A stretch of 64,000 nt of DNA from positions 247,653-311,652 of the forward strand of contig NZ_SZVW01000012.1 in assembly GCF_007655005.1 (NCBI RefSeq), given 5' to 3'. Made by a program: the position numbers and the translations under genes. How positions within the stretch are numbered: position 1 is the stretch's first letter; each line of letters begins with the position of its first letter. This DNA is from Streptomyces tibetensis (GTDB lineage Bacteria > Actinomycetota > Actinomycetes > Streptomycetales > Streptomycetaceae). Below the pieces are notes generated by a model. It searched no databases and was not told where the DNA came from. It saw nothing but the letters and a program-made list of their open reading frames with translations. Positions 32,526-42,158 of the stretch are shown here, piece after piece.

Positions 32526-33704
32526 TCACCGGAAGACGCCCGTGTGGCCGAGCGAGTAGCGGCCGGGCTGGGGGTAGACCGCGAGGCCGTGCGGACCGCT
32601 GCCGACCGGGATGCGGGCGAGCTCGGCGCCGGTGCGGGTGTCGACGGCGTACACCTCGGCGTCGTAGCGGCCGGACAGCCACAGCACCTTGCCGTCGGCG
32701 GAGACACCGCCCATGTCGGGGCTGCCGCCGTCGGGCAGCTGCCATTTCTTGGTCAGCTTTCCCTGGGTGAAGTCGAAGATCGAGATCGTGCCCTCGCCGC
32801 GGTTGGTCACGTACATCTCGCGCGAGTCGCGGCTGACGTAGAGGCCGTGGCAGCCCTTGCCGGTGGGCATCAGGGTGGGCTCGGTGAACCGGTCGCCGTC
32901 CAGGACCCACATGCCGTGGGCCATCATGTCGGCGATGTAGAACCTCTTGCCGTCGGGTGAGACCTTCACGTCCTGCGGCATGGCACCCTCGAACGGCAGC
33001 CGCTGCTGCCCGACGACCTCCATCTTCTCGGTGTCGACCTTGAGCAGTTCGCCGCTGAACTCGCAGGAGACGATGAAGTAGCGCCCGTCGAGGGAGAAGT
33101 CGGCGTGGTTGACGCCGTAGCAGGAGACCGGGACGGTCTTCCTGATCTCCATGGTGTGCGGGTCGCGGAAGACCAGTTCGCGGTCGAGGGAGGCCATGAC
33201 GACGGCGTATCTGCCGTTGGGCGTGAAGTACAGGTTGTACGGGTCGTGGACCTGGACGTCCTTGCCCGCCTTGCCGGTCTTCGGGTCGATCGGGGTGAGG
33301 GTGTGGCCGCGGTTGTTGTTGACCCAGAGCGTCTTCAGGTCCCAGGAGGGCACGACGTGCTGGGGCTGCCGGCCCACCCGGATCGTCTCGGTGATCTCGT
33401 ACGTCTTCGGGTCGATGACGGTGACCGTGTCGGACTCGGTGTTGGGGACGTAGACCCGGGACGGGAAGTCCTTGACCACCGGGGACAGCTTGTTCGGGCG
33501 GTCGGCCGCGTACACGTCCTCGGGGTCCAGGACGGGCGGCATGCCGGGCAGGCCTTTCACGGGCTTCTTCTCGGGCGGGAGGGGCACGGCTGCCTCGGTG
33601 CCGTGCGCCTCGGAGTGCCGTTCCCCGCTTCCGGTGCCACAGGCGGCGAGGACGGCGAGTGCGGCACCCGCGACCAGGGTGCTCTTGACGAGATGGGGGC
33701 GCAT
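32526..33704 (-). CDS. Lipoprotein with YVTN/YncE-type beta-propeller
   Basis: 392 residues. Lipoprotein signal peptide with Cys22 in ALAVLAACGTG. Seven-bladed propeller repeats follow, seen as RVYVPNTESDTVTVIDPKTY, TLWVNNNRGHTLTPIDPKTG, DGKRFYIADMMAHGMWVLD, REMYVTNRGEGTISIFD and DAEVYAVDTRTGAELARI. YVTN propellers are extracytoplasmic binding or lactonase-like scaffolds. The ATG at 33704 places the signal peptide correctly; the ribosome-binding site is weak. No metal or catalytic residues are conspicuous, so function is open. Confidence 0.85.
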   Translation of the reverse strand: MRPHLVKSTLVAGAALAVLAACGTGSGERHSEAHGTEAAVPLPPEKKPVKGLPGMPPVLDPEDVYAADRPNKLSPVVKDFPSRVYVPNTESDTVTVIDPKTYEITETIRVGRQPQHVVPSWDLKTLWVNNNRGHTLTPIDPKTGKAGKDVQVHDPYNLYFTPNGRYAVVMASLDRELVFRDPHTMEIRKTVPVSCYGVNHADFSLDGRYFIVSCEFSGELLKVDTEKMEVVGQQRLPFEGAMPQDVKVSPDGKRFYIADMMAHGMWVLDGDRFTEPTLMPTGKGCHGLYVSRDSREMYVTNRGEGTISIFDFTQGKLTKKWQLPDGGSPDMGGVSADGKVLWLSGRYDAEVYAVDTRTGAELARIPVGSGPHGLAVYPQPGRYSLGHTGVFR

Positions 33705-33780
33705 TGCACCATTTAATGGGCGCCCCGGAGGGAAACGCGTGATTCGTCCGTCCGGCGACCGGGTGAGGCATCGGCCGTGC

Positions 33781-34284
33781 TCAGCGGTCGGCGACCCGCA
33801 TCTCGAACCAGGTGGTCTTGCCCCGGGGCAGGAGGTCGACCCCCCAGCGGTCGGCCAGCTTGTCGACGAGGAACAGACCACGGCCGCTGATGTCCATCTC
33901 CTGGACCGGCATCAGGCACGGCAGCCCCCGGGAGGGATCGCGGACCTCCACGCGGATCCAGCCGCGGCGCCGGTGCAGACGCAGCCCGAAGACACGGGCG
34001 CCGGTGTGGCGTACGGCGTTGCCGACCAGTTCGGAGACCAGGAGCACCGCGTCCTCGGTGGTCTTGGGGGTGAGGCCCCAGTGGCGCAGGATCACGACCT
34101 GGGTGAGCCGTCTCGCGGTGGCCGCGGACTCGGGGCGGGACGGCAGTGGAACCTCTGCCTCCGTCGGGTTGCCGTACAACTCCAGCACTTTGAGCGCGTG
34201 TTCGTCCTCGACGGTCGGCGACCAGCGCGCCGCGGCCGCATGTGCGTGTCCCCGCGGCTGTTCCATACCCTCCAGCCCCGCCAT
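33781..34284 (-). CDS. HATPase_c anti-sigma-factor-like (RsbW family) protein
   Basis: 167 residues. The ATP-binding elements are ELVGNAVRHTGA (N box), EVRDPSRGLP (G1) and DISGRGLFLVDKLADRWG (G2). No receiver or transmembrane segment is present. Streptomyces encode dozens of these small ATPases that bind sigma factors or anti-anti-sigma proteins. An alternative start is ATG at 34266. It stands alone, so its partner cannot be inferred. Confidence 0.85.
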   Translation of the reverse strand: MAGLEGMEQPRGHAHAAAARWSPTVEDEHALKVLELYGNPTEAEVPLPSRPESAATARRLTQVVILRHWGLTPKTTEDAVLLVSELVGNAVRHTGARVFGLRLHRRRGWIRVEVRDPSRGLPCLMPVQEMDISGRGLFLVDKLADRWGVDLLPRGKTTWFEMRVADR

Positions 34285-34469
34285 GCCCCCATCATGGCCG
34301 TCCGCAGCGCCCGACGGGGCCGTTCCCGGGGAATACGCCCCGGGGAACGGGCGGCGAACCGGCGATCATCCGTCATATGCCGCAGGCATTTCGAAGCCAC
34401 CGACACCCCGCCCGACCTGCTGGAACGATGCATTCCGGGGTAATCGCCGGACTCTCCCGTTCCGGCACG

Positions 34470-34486
34470 CTTAAGGTTGCCTTAAG
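34470..34486. promoter_or_regulatory. 17-bp perfect palindrome CTTAAGG-TTG-CCTTAAG
   Basis: A perfect 7-bp inverted repeat with a 3-base centre lies in the 274-bp gap between the HATPase gene start and the enoyl-CoA hydratase gene stop, about 186 bp upstream of the HATPase start. It stands out in GC-rich DNA by its A+T content and may be an operator. Confidence 0.45.
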
Positions 34487-34558
34487 GCTCCCATAAACCG
34501 CCCCATCGAGGGACCCCGGGTCAGACACCGCGTCAATGGCAAGCCCCTGGAGGGATGT

Positions 34559-35326
34559 TCAGAGGAACTTCGCCTTGCCCGGCCCCTCCTCGACGAAGCT
34601 GCGCATCCCGCGCTCACGGTCCTCGGTGGCGAACAGACCCGCGAACCAGTTCCGTTCGATCGCGAGGCCCGTGTCGATGTCCGTCTCCAGACCCGTGTCG
34701 ATCGACTCCTTCGCGGCCCTCAGCGCGAGGGCCGGGCCCTGAGCCAGCTTCGCGGCCCAGGCGTGCGCCTGGGCGTACACCTCGTCGGCGGGGACGACCC
34801 GGTCCACCAGGCCCATCTCGCGGGCCTCCTCGGCCTTCACCATCCGGCCCGTAAAAATGAGGCCCTTGGCCTTGGAGGGGCCGACCAGGCGGGCCAGGCG
34901 CTGGGTGCCGCCGGCGCCAGGGATCAGGCCGAGCAGGATCTCCGGCTGGCCGAGCTTGGCGTTCTCGCCGGCGATGCGGAAGTCCGCGCACAAGGCGAGT
35001 TCGCAGCCGCCGCCCAGCGCGTAGCCCGTCACGGCCGCGACGACCGGCTTGGGGATCCTGGCCACCGCCGTGAACGAGTCCTGCAGGGCACGGGAGCGCA
35101 GCACCATCGCGGTGTGGTCCATCGCCTGCATCTCCTTGATGTCCGCGCCGGCCGCGAACACCTTCTCCCCGCCGTAGAGCACCACCGCCCGGACGTCCTC
35201 GCGGCGGGCGGCCTCCTCGGCGAGTTCCTTCAGCCGGTCCTGCGTGGCGATGTCCAGCGCGTTCATGGGCGGGCGGTCGAGACGGATCGTGCCGACACCT
35301 TCAGCGACTTCGAGAGAGACGGTCAT
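34559..35326 (-). CDS. Enoyl-CoA hydratase/isomerase
   Basis: 255 residues of the crotonase superfamily. The oxyanion-hole regions are KVFAAGADIKEMQ and GYALGGGCELALCADFRIAG; the catalytic glutamate lies in LGQPEILLGLIPGAGGTQRL. It hydrates trans-2-enoyl-CoA in fatty-acid degradation. The ATG at 35326 (MTVSLEVAEG) fits the family start; an upstream extension is not conserved-looking. It is flanked by a terminator and by the HATPase gene and looks monocistronic. Confidence 0.9.
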   Translation of the reverse strand: MTVSLEVAEGVGTIRLDRPPMNALDIATQDRLKELAEEAARREDVRAVVLYGGEKVFAAGADIKEMQAMDHTAMVLRSRALQDSFTAVARIPKPVVAAVTGYALGGGCELALCADFRIAGENAKLGQPEILLGLIPGAGGTQRLARLVGPSKAKGLIFTGRMVKAEEAREMGLVDRVVPADEVYAQAHAWAAKLAQGPALALRAAKESIDTGLETDIDTGLAIERNWFAGLFATEDRERGMRSFVEEGPGKAKFL

Positions 35327-35419
35327 AGGCAGCAGGTTAACGGCGACTAACGCCAAAAGGGCCGGTGCGGTGGGTCACACCGGCCGGGGGTCCGGGAGTC
35401 GCCCCCGGGGCCGACGCCC

Positions 35420-35453
35420 GGGGCCCCGGTGCGGTCGGTCGCACCGGGGCCCC
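35420..35453 (-). terminator. Terminator after the first L,D-transpeptidase gene
   Basis: Perfect 14-bp stem GGGGCCCCGGTGCG / CGCACCGGGGCCCC with a 6-base loop, 16 bp beyond the gene stop on the minus strand. Confidence 0.85.
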
Positions 35454-35469
35454 TCAGGTCGGCTGTGGG

Positions 35470-36702
35470 CTACTTCTTCCACTTCTCCCAGGACATGTTC
35501 CAGCCGTTGAGCCCGTTGTCCGGGTCGACGATCCGGTCCTCGGAGTTCTTGACGACCACCACGTCGCCGATCATCGAGTGGTTGAAGAACCACGCGGCCG
35601 GCACCTTCTTGTCCCAGCCGCCGCGCACGTCGCGCAGGCCGATGCAGCCGTGGCTGGCGTTGTAGTTGCCGAAGGCGCCGCTCGCCCAGTAGTTGCCGTG
35701 CAGGAACGTGCCGGAGGTGGTCAGGCGGACGGCGTGCGGAACGTCCTTGATGTCGTACTCACCGCCGTAGCCGACCGTCTCGCCGTTCATCCGGGTGACC
35801 GTGAGCATCTCGCTGATGACCATCTGGCCGTTCCAGGTCTCCATGCCGGGCTGGCCGGTGGTGACGGGGATGGTCTTGACGGTCTTGCCGTCCTGCGTGA
35901 CCTTCATCGTGAGCTTCTTGGCATCGACCACGGAGACCTGGTTGCGGCCGATGGTGAACTTCACCGTCTTGTCCTGCTCGCCGTAGACGCCGGAGCGGCC
36001 CTCGACGCCGTCGAGGTTGAGGTCGACGGTCACCTTGGTGCCGGGCTTCCAGTACTTCTCCGGGCGGAAGTCGAGGCGGTCGTTGCCGAACCAGTGGCCC
36101 TCGACGTCGACGGCCGGCTCCGTCTTGATGCGGATGGCCTTCTCGACGTCCTCCGGTGCGGTGATGCCCCGGGAGAAGCGGATGGAGAACGGCATCCCGA
36201 CACCGACCTTGGACCCGTCCTCGGGGGTGAAGGTGCCGGTGAAGGTGTTCTCCGGGGTCAGCGTGGTGAAGCCCGCGTCCTCGGCGGCCGTGCGGCCCTC
36301 GGAGTCCTTGGCCACCGCGTGGACCGTGTACTTGGTGGCGCCGGCCAGATGGGTGGACGGCGTCCAGCCGGCGCCGTCCCCGGATATCTCGCCGTCGACC
36401 TTCCTGCCCTCGGCGTCCTTGACCTCGACCTCGGTCAGCTTCCCCTTCGTCGCGCTGACCTTCAGCGCACCGCTCGTGTCGACGGACTTCGCCCCGTCCT
36501 TGGGGGTGATGCCGACGACCGCCTCGGACTGCTTGCTCTGTGCGCTGCCCGAGTCCTTTCCCTTGTTGCCGCCCTCGCCGGAACCGGAGCCGCTTCCACC
36601 GCCGCCGCACGCCGTGACGGCGAGAAGCAGCACGCCGATCGCCGACGCGAGCACTCCGTTCCTGCGCCCAACCGACGCCCCCGATATCGGTCGCCCGTTC
36701 AC
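35470..36702 (-). CDS. Lipoprotein L,D-transpeptidase (YkuD) with Ig-like domains
   Basis: 410 residues. The signal peptide ends in a lipobox with Cys32 (LLLAVTACGGGG), then a Gly/Ser linker. Two immunoglobulin-like domains follow (about 60-140 and 145-245). The YkuD domain carries the catalytic Cys353 in NASHGCIGLRD and the His of FLHGNYW. This is the architecture of actinobacterial L,D-transpeptidases that make 3-3 crosslinks in peptidoglycan. GTG start with GGAGGGGAG upstream. The neighbouring gene at 36856 is a paralogue of the same layout. Confidence 0.93.
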   Translation of the reverse strand: MNGRPISGASVGRRNGVLASAIGVLLLAVTACGGGGSGSGSGEGGNKGKDSGSAQSKQSEAVVGITPKDGAKSVDTSGALKVSATKGKLTEVEVKDAEGRKVDGEISGDGAGWTPSTHLAGATKYTVHAVAKDSEGRTAAEDAGFTTLTPENTFTGTFTPEDGSKVGVGMPFSIRFSRGITAPEDVEKAIRIKTEPAVDVEGHWFGNDRLDFRPEKYWKPGTKVTVDLNLDGVEGRSGVYGEQDKTVKFTIGRNQVSVVDAKKLTMKVTQDGKTVKTIPVTTGQPGMETWNGQMVISEMLTVTRMNGETVGYGGEYDIKDVPHAVRLTTSGTFLHGNYWASGAFGNYNASHGCIGLRDVRGGWDKKVPAAWFFNHSMIGDVVVVKNSEDRIVDPDNGLNGWNMSWEKWKK

Positions 36703-36855
36703 GTGGTTCTCCCCTCCCAGGGCCTGGTCAGGCCCGCACCCCGCGCGTCCCCCGCGCGTCGGCGCATAGTAACCACAAGGCACCGGGCACCGGCGGCCCG
36801 CGATTGTCACCGTTCGGTCCCAACGGATCACCGGTCAACCGGCCCCCCTGTCCGG

Positions 36856-38100
36856 TTACTTCACCGCACTGCCCGCCTTCCATGCATTCCAGCCCATATT
36901 CCATCCTCCGAGCCCGTTGTCGGGAGAGACCTTTTTGTCATTGCTGTTGACGACCTCCACCACGTCCCCGACGAGGCTGCGGTCGAAGAACCAGCCGGCC
37001 GGGGTGTCCGAGCTGCCGCCCTTCACGTCGCGCAGTCCGATGCAGCCGTGGCTGACGTTGGTGCGGCCGAACACGGAGCGGTGCGCCCAGTAGTTGCCGT
37101 GCAGGAAGGTGCCGGAGTCGGTCAGGCGCATGGCGTGCGGGACGTCGGGGATGTCGTACTCGCCCTTGCCGTCGCGCTTCTTGAAACCGACCGTGGCGCC
37201 GTTCATCCGGGTGACGTCGAGCATCTCCGTGACCACCATCTTGCCGTTGTACGTGGTGTTCCCGGGCTCGCCGGCCGTGACCGGCACGGTGGCCAGGGGC
37301 TCGCCGTCGCGCCGGACCTCCATGGAATGGGCGGCGGCGTCGACCACGGAGACCTGGCTGCGGCCGACGGTGAACGAGAACGTCTTGTGCTGCAGGCCGT
37401 AGACGCCGGGCGCACCCTCGACGTCGCGCAGCCGCAGGGCGACGGTGACCTGCGTGCCGGGTTTCCAGTAGTCCGCGGGGCGGAAGTCGAGGCGGGTCCC
37501 GCCGAACCAGTGCGGGCGGATCTCGACGGCCGGACGGGCGGTGACCCGGATCGCGCGTTCGACGGCGGCGCGGTCGGTGATCTCGCGGCTGAACTCCAGC
37601 GAGACGATCATGCCGGTGCCGACCGTGGCGCGGTTCTCCGGGGCGACGTAGCCGATGAAGCGTTCCTCGGGGACGTAGGTGGTGAAGGTGGTGTGCCGGG
37701 CCGAGCGGCGCCCGTCGCCGTCCACGGCCACCGCGTCGATCGTGTACTTGGCGGCCAGCGCGAGCTGCTGCTCGTCGGGTTCCCAGGTCAGGCCGTCGGC
37801 GGAGAGGTGCCCGGGCACCGGGGACTCCTGGGCGTCCTGCGAGCTGACGACCTTCACCTTCTCCAGCCGGCCGTCGGGCACGCGCACCCGCAGCCTCCTG
37901 TCGGGGCGCACACCCCTGCTGCCGTCGTCGGGCGAGACCTTGATGACGTCCTCGGGCGCCGGGGGCGCGCCGAACGCCCCGGTGATCCCGCCCGCGTCGT
38001 CCGAGGTACACCCCGTGGCCCCGGCCAGGAGCCCTGCCCATGTCACTACGGCGGCCAGCGCGGCCCTCGCGCGCCGCGCGCGCCCTTGTACGTGCCTCAC
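36856..38100 (-). CDS. Second lipoprotein L,D-transpeptidase, paralogue of the 35470 gene
   Basis: 414 residues. Lipobox Cys31 in LLAGATGCTSDD, two Ig-like domains, then a YkuD domain with Cys353 in NVSHGCIGLRDVKGG. The two proteins align almost end to end, including FTIGRNQVSVVDA versus FTVGRSQVSVVDA and GTFLHGNYWA in both. I chose the GTG at 38100 because it gives a normal signal peptide; the ribosome-binding site is poor and the true start could lie upstream, since the frame stays open through glgX as an antisense shadow. Crosslinks peptidoglycan; tandem duplication is clear. Confidence 0.9.
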   Translation of the reverse strand: MRHVQGRARRARAALAAVVTWAGLLAGATGCTSDDAGGITGAFGAPPAPEDVIKVSPDDGSRGVRPDRRLRVRVPDGRLEKVKVVSSQDAQESPVPGHLSADGLTWEPDEQQLALAAKYTIDAVAVDGDGRRSARHTTFTTYVPEERFIGYVAPENRATVGTGMIVSLEFSREITDRAAVERAIRVTARPAVEIRPHWFGGTRLDFRPADYWKPGTQVTVALRLRDVEGAPGVYGLQHKTFSFTVGRSQVSVVDAAAHSMEVRRDGEPLATVPVTAGEPGNTTYNGKMVVTEMLDVTRMNGATVGFKKRDGKGEYDIPDVPHAMRLTDSGTFLHGNYWAHRSVFGRTNVSHGCIGLRDVKGGSSDTPAGWFFDRSLVGDVVEVVNSNDKKVSPDNGLGGWNMGWNAWKAGSAVK

Positions 38101-38289
38101 GCGGTGCCCAACGACCGGCCGCGTCCCCGGGAAACGACCATGACCGCCCCCAGGGAAACGTGAGTGCGACCCACGCTCTGGGCAGAACAGTGGGGAGGAC
38201 GACGCGCAGGGGAGCCGCGACCCGGGCCGCAGCACAGGGCCGCACCCTTCTGTCCCCCGTCGTCCCACGAGTCGGTGGGAGGCTGACAG

Positions 38290-40542
38290 GTGTCCAGCGC
38301 AGCCGAGCAGGAGGCGGTGGCCGGTCATCGGGCCACCGGGAACGGGCGCCAGGCCGCCGCCGTGAACGGCGCACGGAGGGCCGCGCCGCCGCCCACCGTG
38401 CCCGCGTGGCCGGGCGCGCCGACCCCGCTGGGCGCCCGGTTCCGGGTCGGCCCGGACGGGGTGGCGGGCACCAACTTCGCGTTGTGGGCGGGCGGGGCCG
38501 AGGGCGTCGAGTTGTGCCTGTTCGACGAGACGGGCAGGGAGTCGCGGGTCCGGCTCGCCGAGCTGACCCATGAGATCTGGCACGGCTTCGTCCCGGGCGT
38601 GCTGCTCGGGCAGCGCTACGGCTACCGGGTGCACGGCCGCTGGGACCCGTGGACGGGTGCCCGCTGGAACCCGGCGAAGCTGCTGCTCGACCCGTACGCC
38701 CGCGCCGTGGACGGGGACTTCGGTCTGCCGCCGGAGGTGTACGGGCACGTCCGCGACTGGCCGCAGCAGCACGTCGCCGACACCGTGCGCGACGACCGGG
38801 ACTCGGCGCCGTACGTGCCGAAGGGCGTCGTCGTCCACGATGACGACGACTGGGCCGACGACCGCCGTCCGAAGACACCGTGGGCCGACTCGGTGATCTA
38901 CGAGCTGCACGTCAAGGGCTTCACGCAGCTGCACCCCGGCATACCCGAGGAGTTGCGCGGCACCTACGCCGGTCTCGCGCACCCGGCGGCGATCGAGCAC
39001 CTGGTGAAGCTGGGCGTGACGGCGGTGGAGCTGCTGCCGGTGCACCAGTTCGCGCACGAGGACCACCTGCTGCGCAGAGGTCTCAGGAACTACTGGGGCT
39101 ACAACTCCATCGGCTACTTCGCCCCGCACGCGGGCTACGCGGCCTCCGGGACGGCCGGGCAGCAGGTCGGCGAGTTCAAGCGGATGGTGCGCGCCCTGCA
39201 CGCGGCCGGGATCGAGGTCATCCTCGACGTCGTCTACAACCACACCGCGGAGGCGGGCGAGCTGGGTCCGACGCTGTCCCTGAAGGGCATCGACAACCGG
39301 GGTTACTACCGCCTCCAGGACGACCCCCGGCGCTACGCCGACTACACCGGCTGCGGCAACACCCTGCACGTGGTCCAGCCGCACGTCCTGCGCCTGATCA
39401 CGGACTCGCTGCGCTACTGGGTCACCGAGATGGGAGTGGACGGCTTCCGCTTCGACCTTGCGGCGGCGCTGGCCCGCTCCATGCACGACGTCGACATGCT
39501 GTCCCCGTTCCTCGCGGTCATCGCCCAGGACCCGGTGCTGCGCCGGGTGAAACTGATCGCCGAGCCGTGGGACGTGGGGTCGGGCGGCTACCAGGTGGGG
39601 GCGTTCCCTCCGCTGTGGACGGAGTGGAACGACCGCTACCGCAACGCCGTACGGGACTTCTGGCGGCACGCGCTGCCGGACGTGCGCGAGATGGGGTACC
39701 GCCTGTCGGGCTCCAGCGATCTGTACGCCTGGGGCGGGCGCAGGCCGTACGCGTCCGTCAACTTCGTCACCGCGCACGACGGCTTCACCCTGCGCGACCT
39801 GGTGTCCTACGAGCACAAGCACAACGAGGCCAACGGCGAGGGCAACCGGGACGGCACGGACGACAACCGGGCCTGGAACTGCGGCGCCGAGGGCGAGAGC
39901 GACGACGAGGGTGTACGGGCGCTCAGGCGGCGCCAGCTCAGGAACCTCCTGACCACGCTGCTGCTGTCGACGGGCGTGCCGATGCTGGTCGCGGGCGACG
40001 AGCTGGGCCGCACCCAGCGCGGCAGCAACAACGCCTACTGCCAGGACAACGAGATCAGCTGGCTGGACTGGGAGCTGCTGGAGGATCCCGGCTGGCAGGC
40101 CCTGTTCGCGCTGACCTCCCGGCTGATCGCGCTGCGCCACCGCCACCCGGTGCTCAGGCGCCGGGCGTTCTTCTCGGGCCGGGCGCAGACCGCGGACGGG
40201 CTGCGCGACCTGGCCTGGTTCACGTCCCGGGGCACGGAGATGACGGAGCAGGACTGGTACGCGCCGGCGGCCACGCTCGGCATGTACCTGTCCGGCCGGG
40301 ACATTCCGGGCCGCGACGAGCGCGGGGAGCAGATCCTCGACGACAGCTTCCTGGCCGTCCTGCACGCGGGCGAGGGTCCGGTGAACTTCGCGCTGCCGGG
40401 GCCCCCGTGGGCCGAACGGTACGAGGTCGTCGTGGACACGAGCCTGGAGGAGCAGGGGGAGGCACCGGGCGTGGAGCACCGCGCGGGAACGGAGATCACG
40501 ATGCCGGCACGGGCGGTGCTGCTGCTGCGGGTGACGGGCTGA
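38290..40542 (+). CDS. glgX: Glycogen debranching enzyme
   Basis: 750 residues. N-terminal CBM48 (residues about 45-145: PLGARFRVGPDGVAGTNFAL) followed by the GH13 barrel with DVVYNHTAE, the nucleophile Asp389 in GVDGFRFDLA, the acid Glu425 in LIAEPWDVGSGGY and FVTAHDGFTL. GlgX hydrolyses alpha-1,6 branches of phosphorylase-trimmed glycogen. GTG start with GGGAGG 7 bases upstream. It lies in the same region as glgP and glgE, so the window groups glycogen breakdown with maltosyl-phosphate-driven glucan synthesis. The first 35 residues are a disordered extension. Confidence 0.96.
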   Translation: MSSAAEQEAVAGHRATGNGRQAAAVNGARRAAPPPTVPAWPGAPTPLGARFRVGPDGVAGTNFALWAGGAEGVELCLFDETGRESRVRLAELTHEIWHGFVPGVLLGQRYGYRVHGRWDPWTGARWNPAKLLLDPYARAVDGDFGLPPEVYGHVRDWPQQHVADTVRDDRDSAPYVPKGVVVHDDDDWADDRRPKTPWADSVIYELHVKGFTQLHPGIPEELRGTYAGLAHPAAIEHLVKLGVTAVELLPVHQFAHEDHLLRRGLRNYWGYNSIGYFAPHAGYAASGTAGQQVGEFKRMVRALHAAGIEVILDVVYNHTAEAGELGPTLSLKGIDNRGYYRLQDDPRRYADYTGCGNTLHVVQPHVLRLITDSLRYWVTEMGVDGFRFDLAAALARSMHDVDMLSPFLAVIAQDPVLRRVKLIAEPWDVGSGGYQVGAFPPLWTEWNDRYRNAVRDFWRHALPDVREMGYRLSGSSDLYAWGGRRPYASVNFVTAHDGFTLRDLVSYEHKHNEANGEGNRDGTDDNRAWNCGAEGESDDEGVRALRRRQLRNLLTTLLLSTGVPMLVAGDELGRTQRGSNNAYCQDNEISWLDWELLEDPGWQALFALTSRLIALRHRHPVLRRRAFFSGRAQTADGLRDLAWFTSRGTEMTEQDWYAPAATLGMYLSGRDIPGRDERGEQILDDSFLAVLHAGEGPVNFALPGPPWAERYEVVVDTSLEEQGEAPGVEHRAGTEITMPARAVLLLRVTG

Positions 40543-40751
40543 GGCATCGGCACGGGATGGTCGAAGGCGAGCGTGCTCGGCAGCATCGTTTCGGCGGTCG
40601 GCCGGGAGGGCGGCGTCGGCGGTGTTGCGGCTCGTTGCAGGTCCGTGAACGCGGCCGGGATCTCCTTGACCCCTCCGCCGTACCGCTGGCAGCGTCGCTG
40701 CCGAGCCTCGGCTCCCCCCACTCCTCCCCTCGGACCCTCCAGGACCTCCGC

Positions 40752-42158
40752 ATGCCCGAAATATCCCGTCGTGCCCTCGGTGCTCTCGTCGGCGGTGGTG
40801 CCGTGGGCGCCGTGGCCGGTACGGCCGGTGCCGCCGAGGCGGTTCCCGCCGAACGCCCCTTCCGAGCCCGCCCCGGCGCCGCCTCCGGACAGCGCCCCAA
40901 CATCCTGGTCATCCTCGGCGACGACCTCGGCTGGGCCGATCTGTCCTCCTACGGCGCCCCGCACATCAGCACGCCGAACCTGGACCGGCTGGCCCGCCAG
41001 GGGGTGCGCTTCACGGACGCCTACTCGGGCTCCTCGACCTGCTCCCCGACCCGGTTCAGCCTGTACACGGGGCGCTATCCGGGGCGTACGAAGGGCGGGC
41101 TCGCCGAGCCGATCGCCAACAGGGCCCAAGGACTCGACCCGAACCACCCGACCCTCGCCTCGCTGTTGAAGAAGGCCGGTTACGCCACCGCTCTCATCGG
41201 CAAGTGGCACTGCGGCTGGCTTCCCGACTACAGCCCCACCAAGTCCGGTTGGGACGAGTTCTTCGGCAACCGCGGGGGTGTGCTGGAGTACTTCTCCAAG
41301 CTGGGGCAGCTCGGCGAACACGACCTCTACGAGGGCGACGCCGAGTACAAGGACCTTCGGTACTACACGAACGTCCTGACCGAACGGGCCGTGGAGTACG
41401 TGAGCCGCGACCACGACCAGCCGTGGCTGCTCAACCTCAACTTCACCACCCCGCACTGGCCGTGGCTCGCGGAGGGCGACGAGGAGACCGGCGCCGAGAT
41501 CGCGGAGAAGATCCGGAACGCGAAGAGCCAGGCGGAGGTGTCGGCCGCGCTCAACCACTACGACGGCGGCTCGGTCGCCAAGTACACCGAGATGGTGCAG
41601 AGCCTGGACGCGGCCGTCGGCGAGGTGCTCACGGCGCTGCGCCACTCCGGGCAGGAGGAGCACACGCTGGTGTACTTCGCCAGCGACAACGGCGGTGAGC
41701 GCTGGTCGTACCTGTGGCCGCTCAGCGGCGAGAAGTTCGTGCTGCAGGAGGGCGGCATCCGGGTGCCGACGATCGTCCGCTGGCCGCACCGGATCGACGG
41801 CAACCAGGTCAGTCACGCGCCCAACCTCTCTCCCGACTGGACCGCGACCTTCCTGGAGGTGGCCGGCGCACGACCCGATCCGGCCTACCCGCTGGACGGT
41901 GCGAGCCTGGCCGGATACCTGCTGCGGGGCGAGCAGCCGCCGGAGCACGACCTGTTCTGGCGCGTGCGGGCCAACCGGGCGCTGCGGCGCGGGAACTGGA
42001 AGTACTACCGGGACGCCGCCGGCAAGGACCACCTGTACGACCTGGCCGAGGACCTGCGGGAGCAGGCCGATCTCGCCCCGGACCGACCGGAGCTGCTCGC
42101 CGAGCTCAAGGCCGCCTGGGAGAAGACCGACCGAACCCTGCTGCCCTACCCGGCCTAG
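40752..42158 (+). CDS. Secreted sulfatase
   Basis: 468 residues. Tat-like signal (PEISRRALGALVGGG). The formylglycine site is Cys97 in STCSPTRFSLYTGRYPGR, matching C-x-P-x-R, so a formylglycine-generating enzyme elsewhere would activate it. Metal ligands begin with ILGDDLGWADLSSYGAP and continue with YFASDNGG. The C-terminal region NRALRRGNWKYYRD is typical of arylsulfatase A-like enzymes. It presumably releases sulfate from an aryl or sugar sulfate ester outside the cell. Its stop codon overlaps the convergent response-regulator stop (CTAG). Confidence 0.92.
   Translation: MPEISRRALGALVGGGAVGAVAGTAGAAEAVPAERPFRARPGAASGQRPNILVILGDDLGWADLSSYGAPHISTPNLDRLARQGVRFTDAYSGSSTCSPTRFSLYTGRYPGRTKGGLAEPIANRAQGLDPNHPTLASLLKKAGYATALIGKWHCGWLPDYSPTKSGWDEFFGNRGGVLEYFSKLGQLGEHDLYEGDAEYKDLRYYTNVLTERAVEYVSRDHDQPWLLNLNFTTPHWPWLAEGDEETGAEIAEKIRNAKSQAEVSAALNHYDGGSVAKYTEMVQSLDAAVGEVLTALRHSGQEEHTLVYFASDNGGERWSYLWPLSGEKFVLQEGGIRVPTIVRWPHRIDGNQVSHAPNLSPDWTATFLEVAGARPDPAYPLDGASLAGYLLRGEQPPEHDLFWRVRANRALRRGNWKYYRDAAGKDHLYDLAEDLREQADLAPDRPELLAELKAAWEKTDRTLLPYPA

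Noticed and set aside
36856..40479. 1207-codon minus-strand ORF
   Set aside because: Only the first 1.2 kb (36856-38100) encodes the L,D-transpeptidase; the rest is antisense to glgX without motifs.
40688..40702. Palindrome GGCAGCG-T-CGCTGCC before the sulfatase gene
   Set aside because: Short and GC-rich; such palindromes are expected by chance in this base composition, and no regulator is adjacent.
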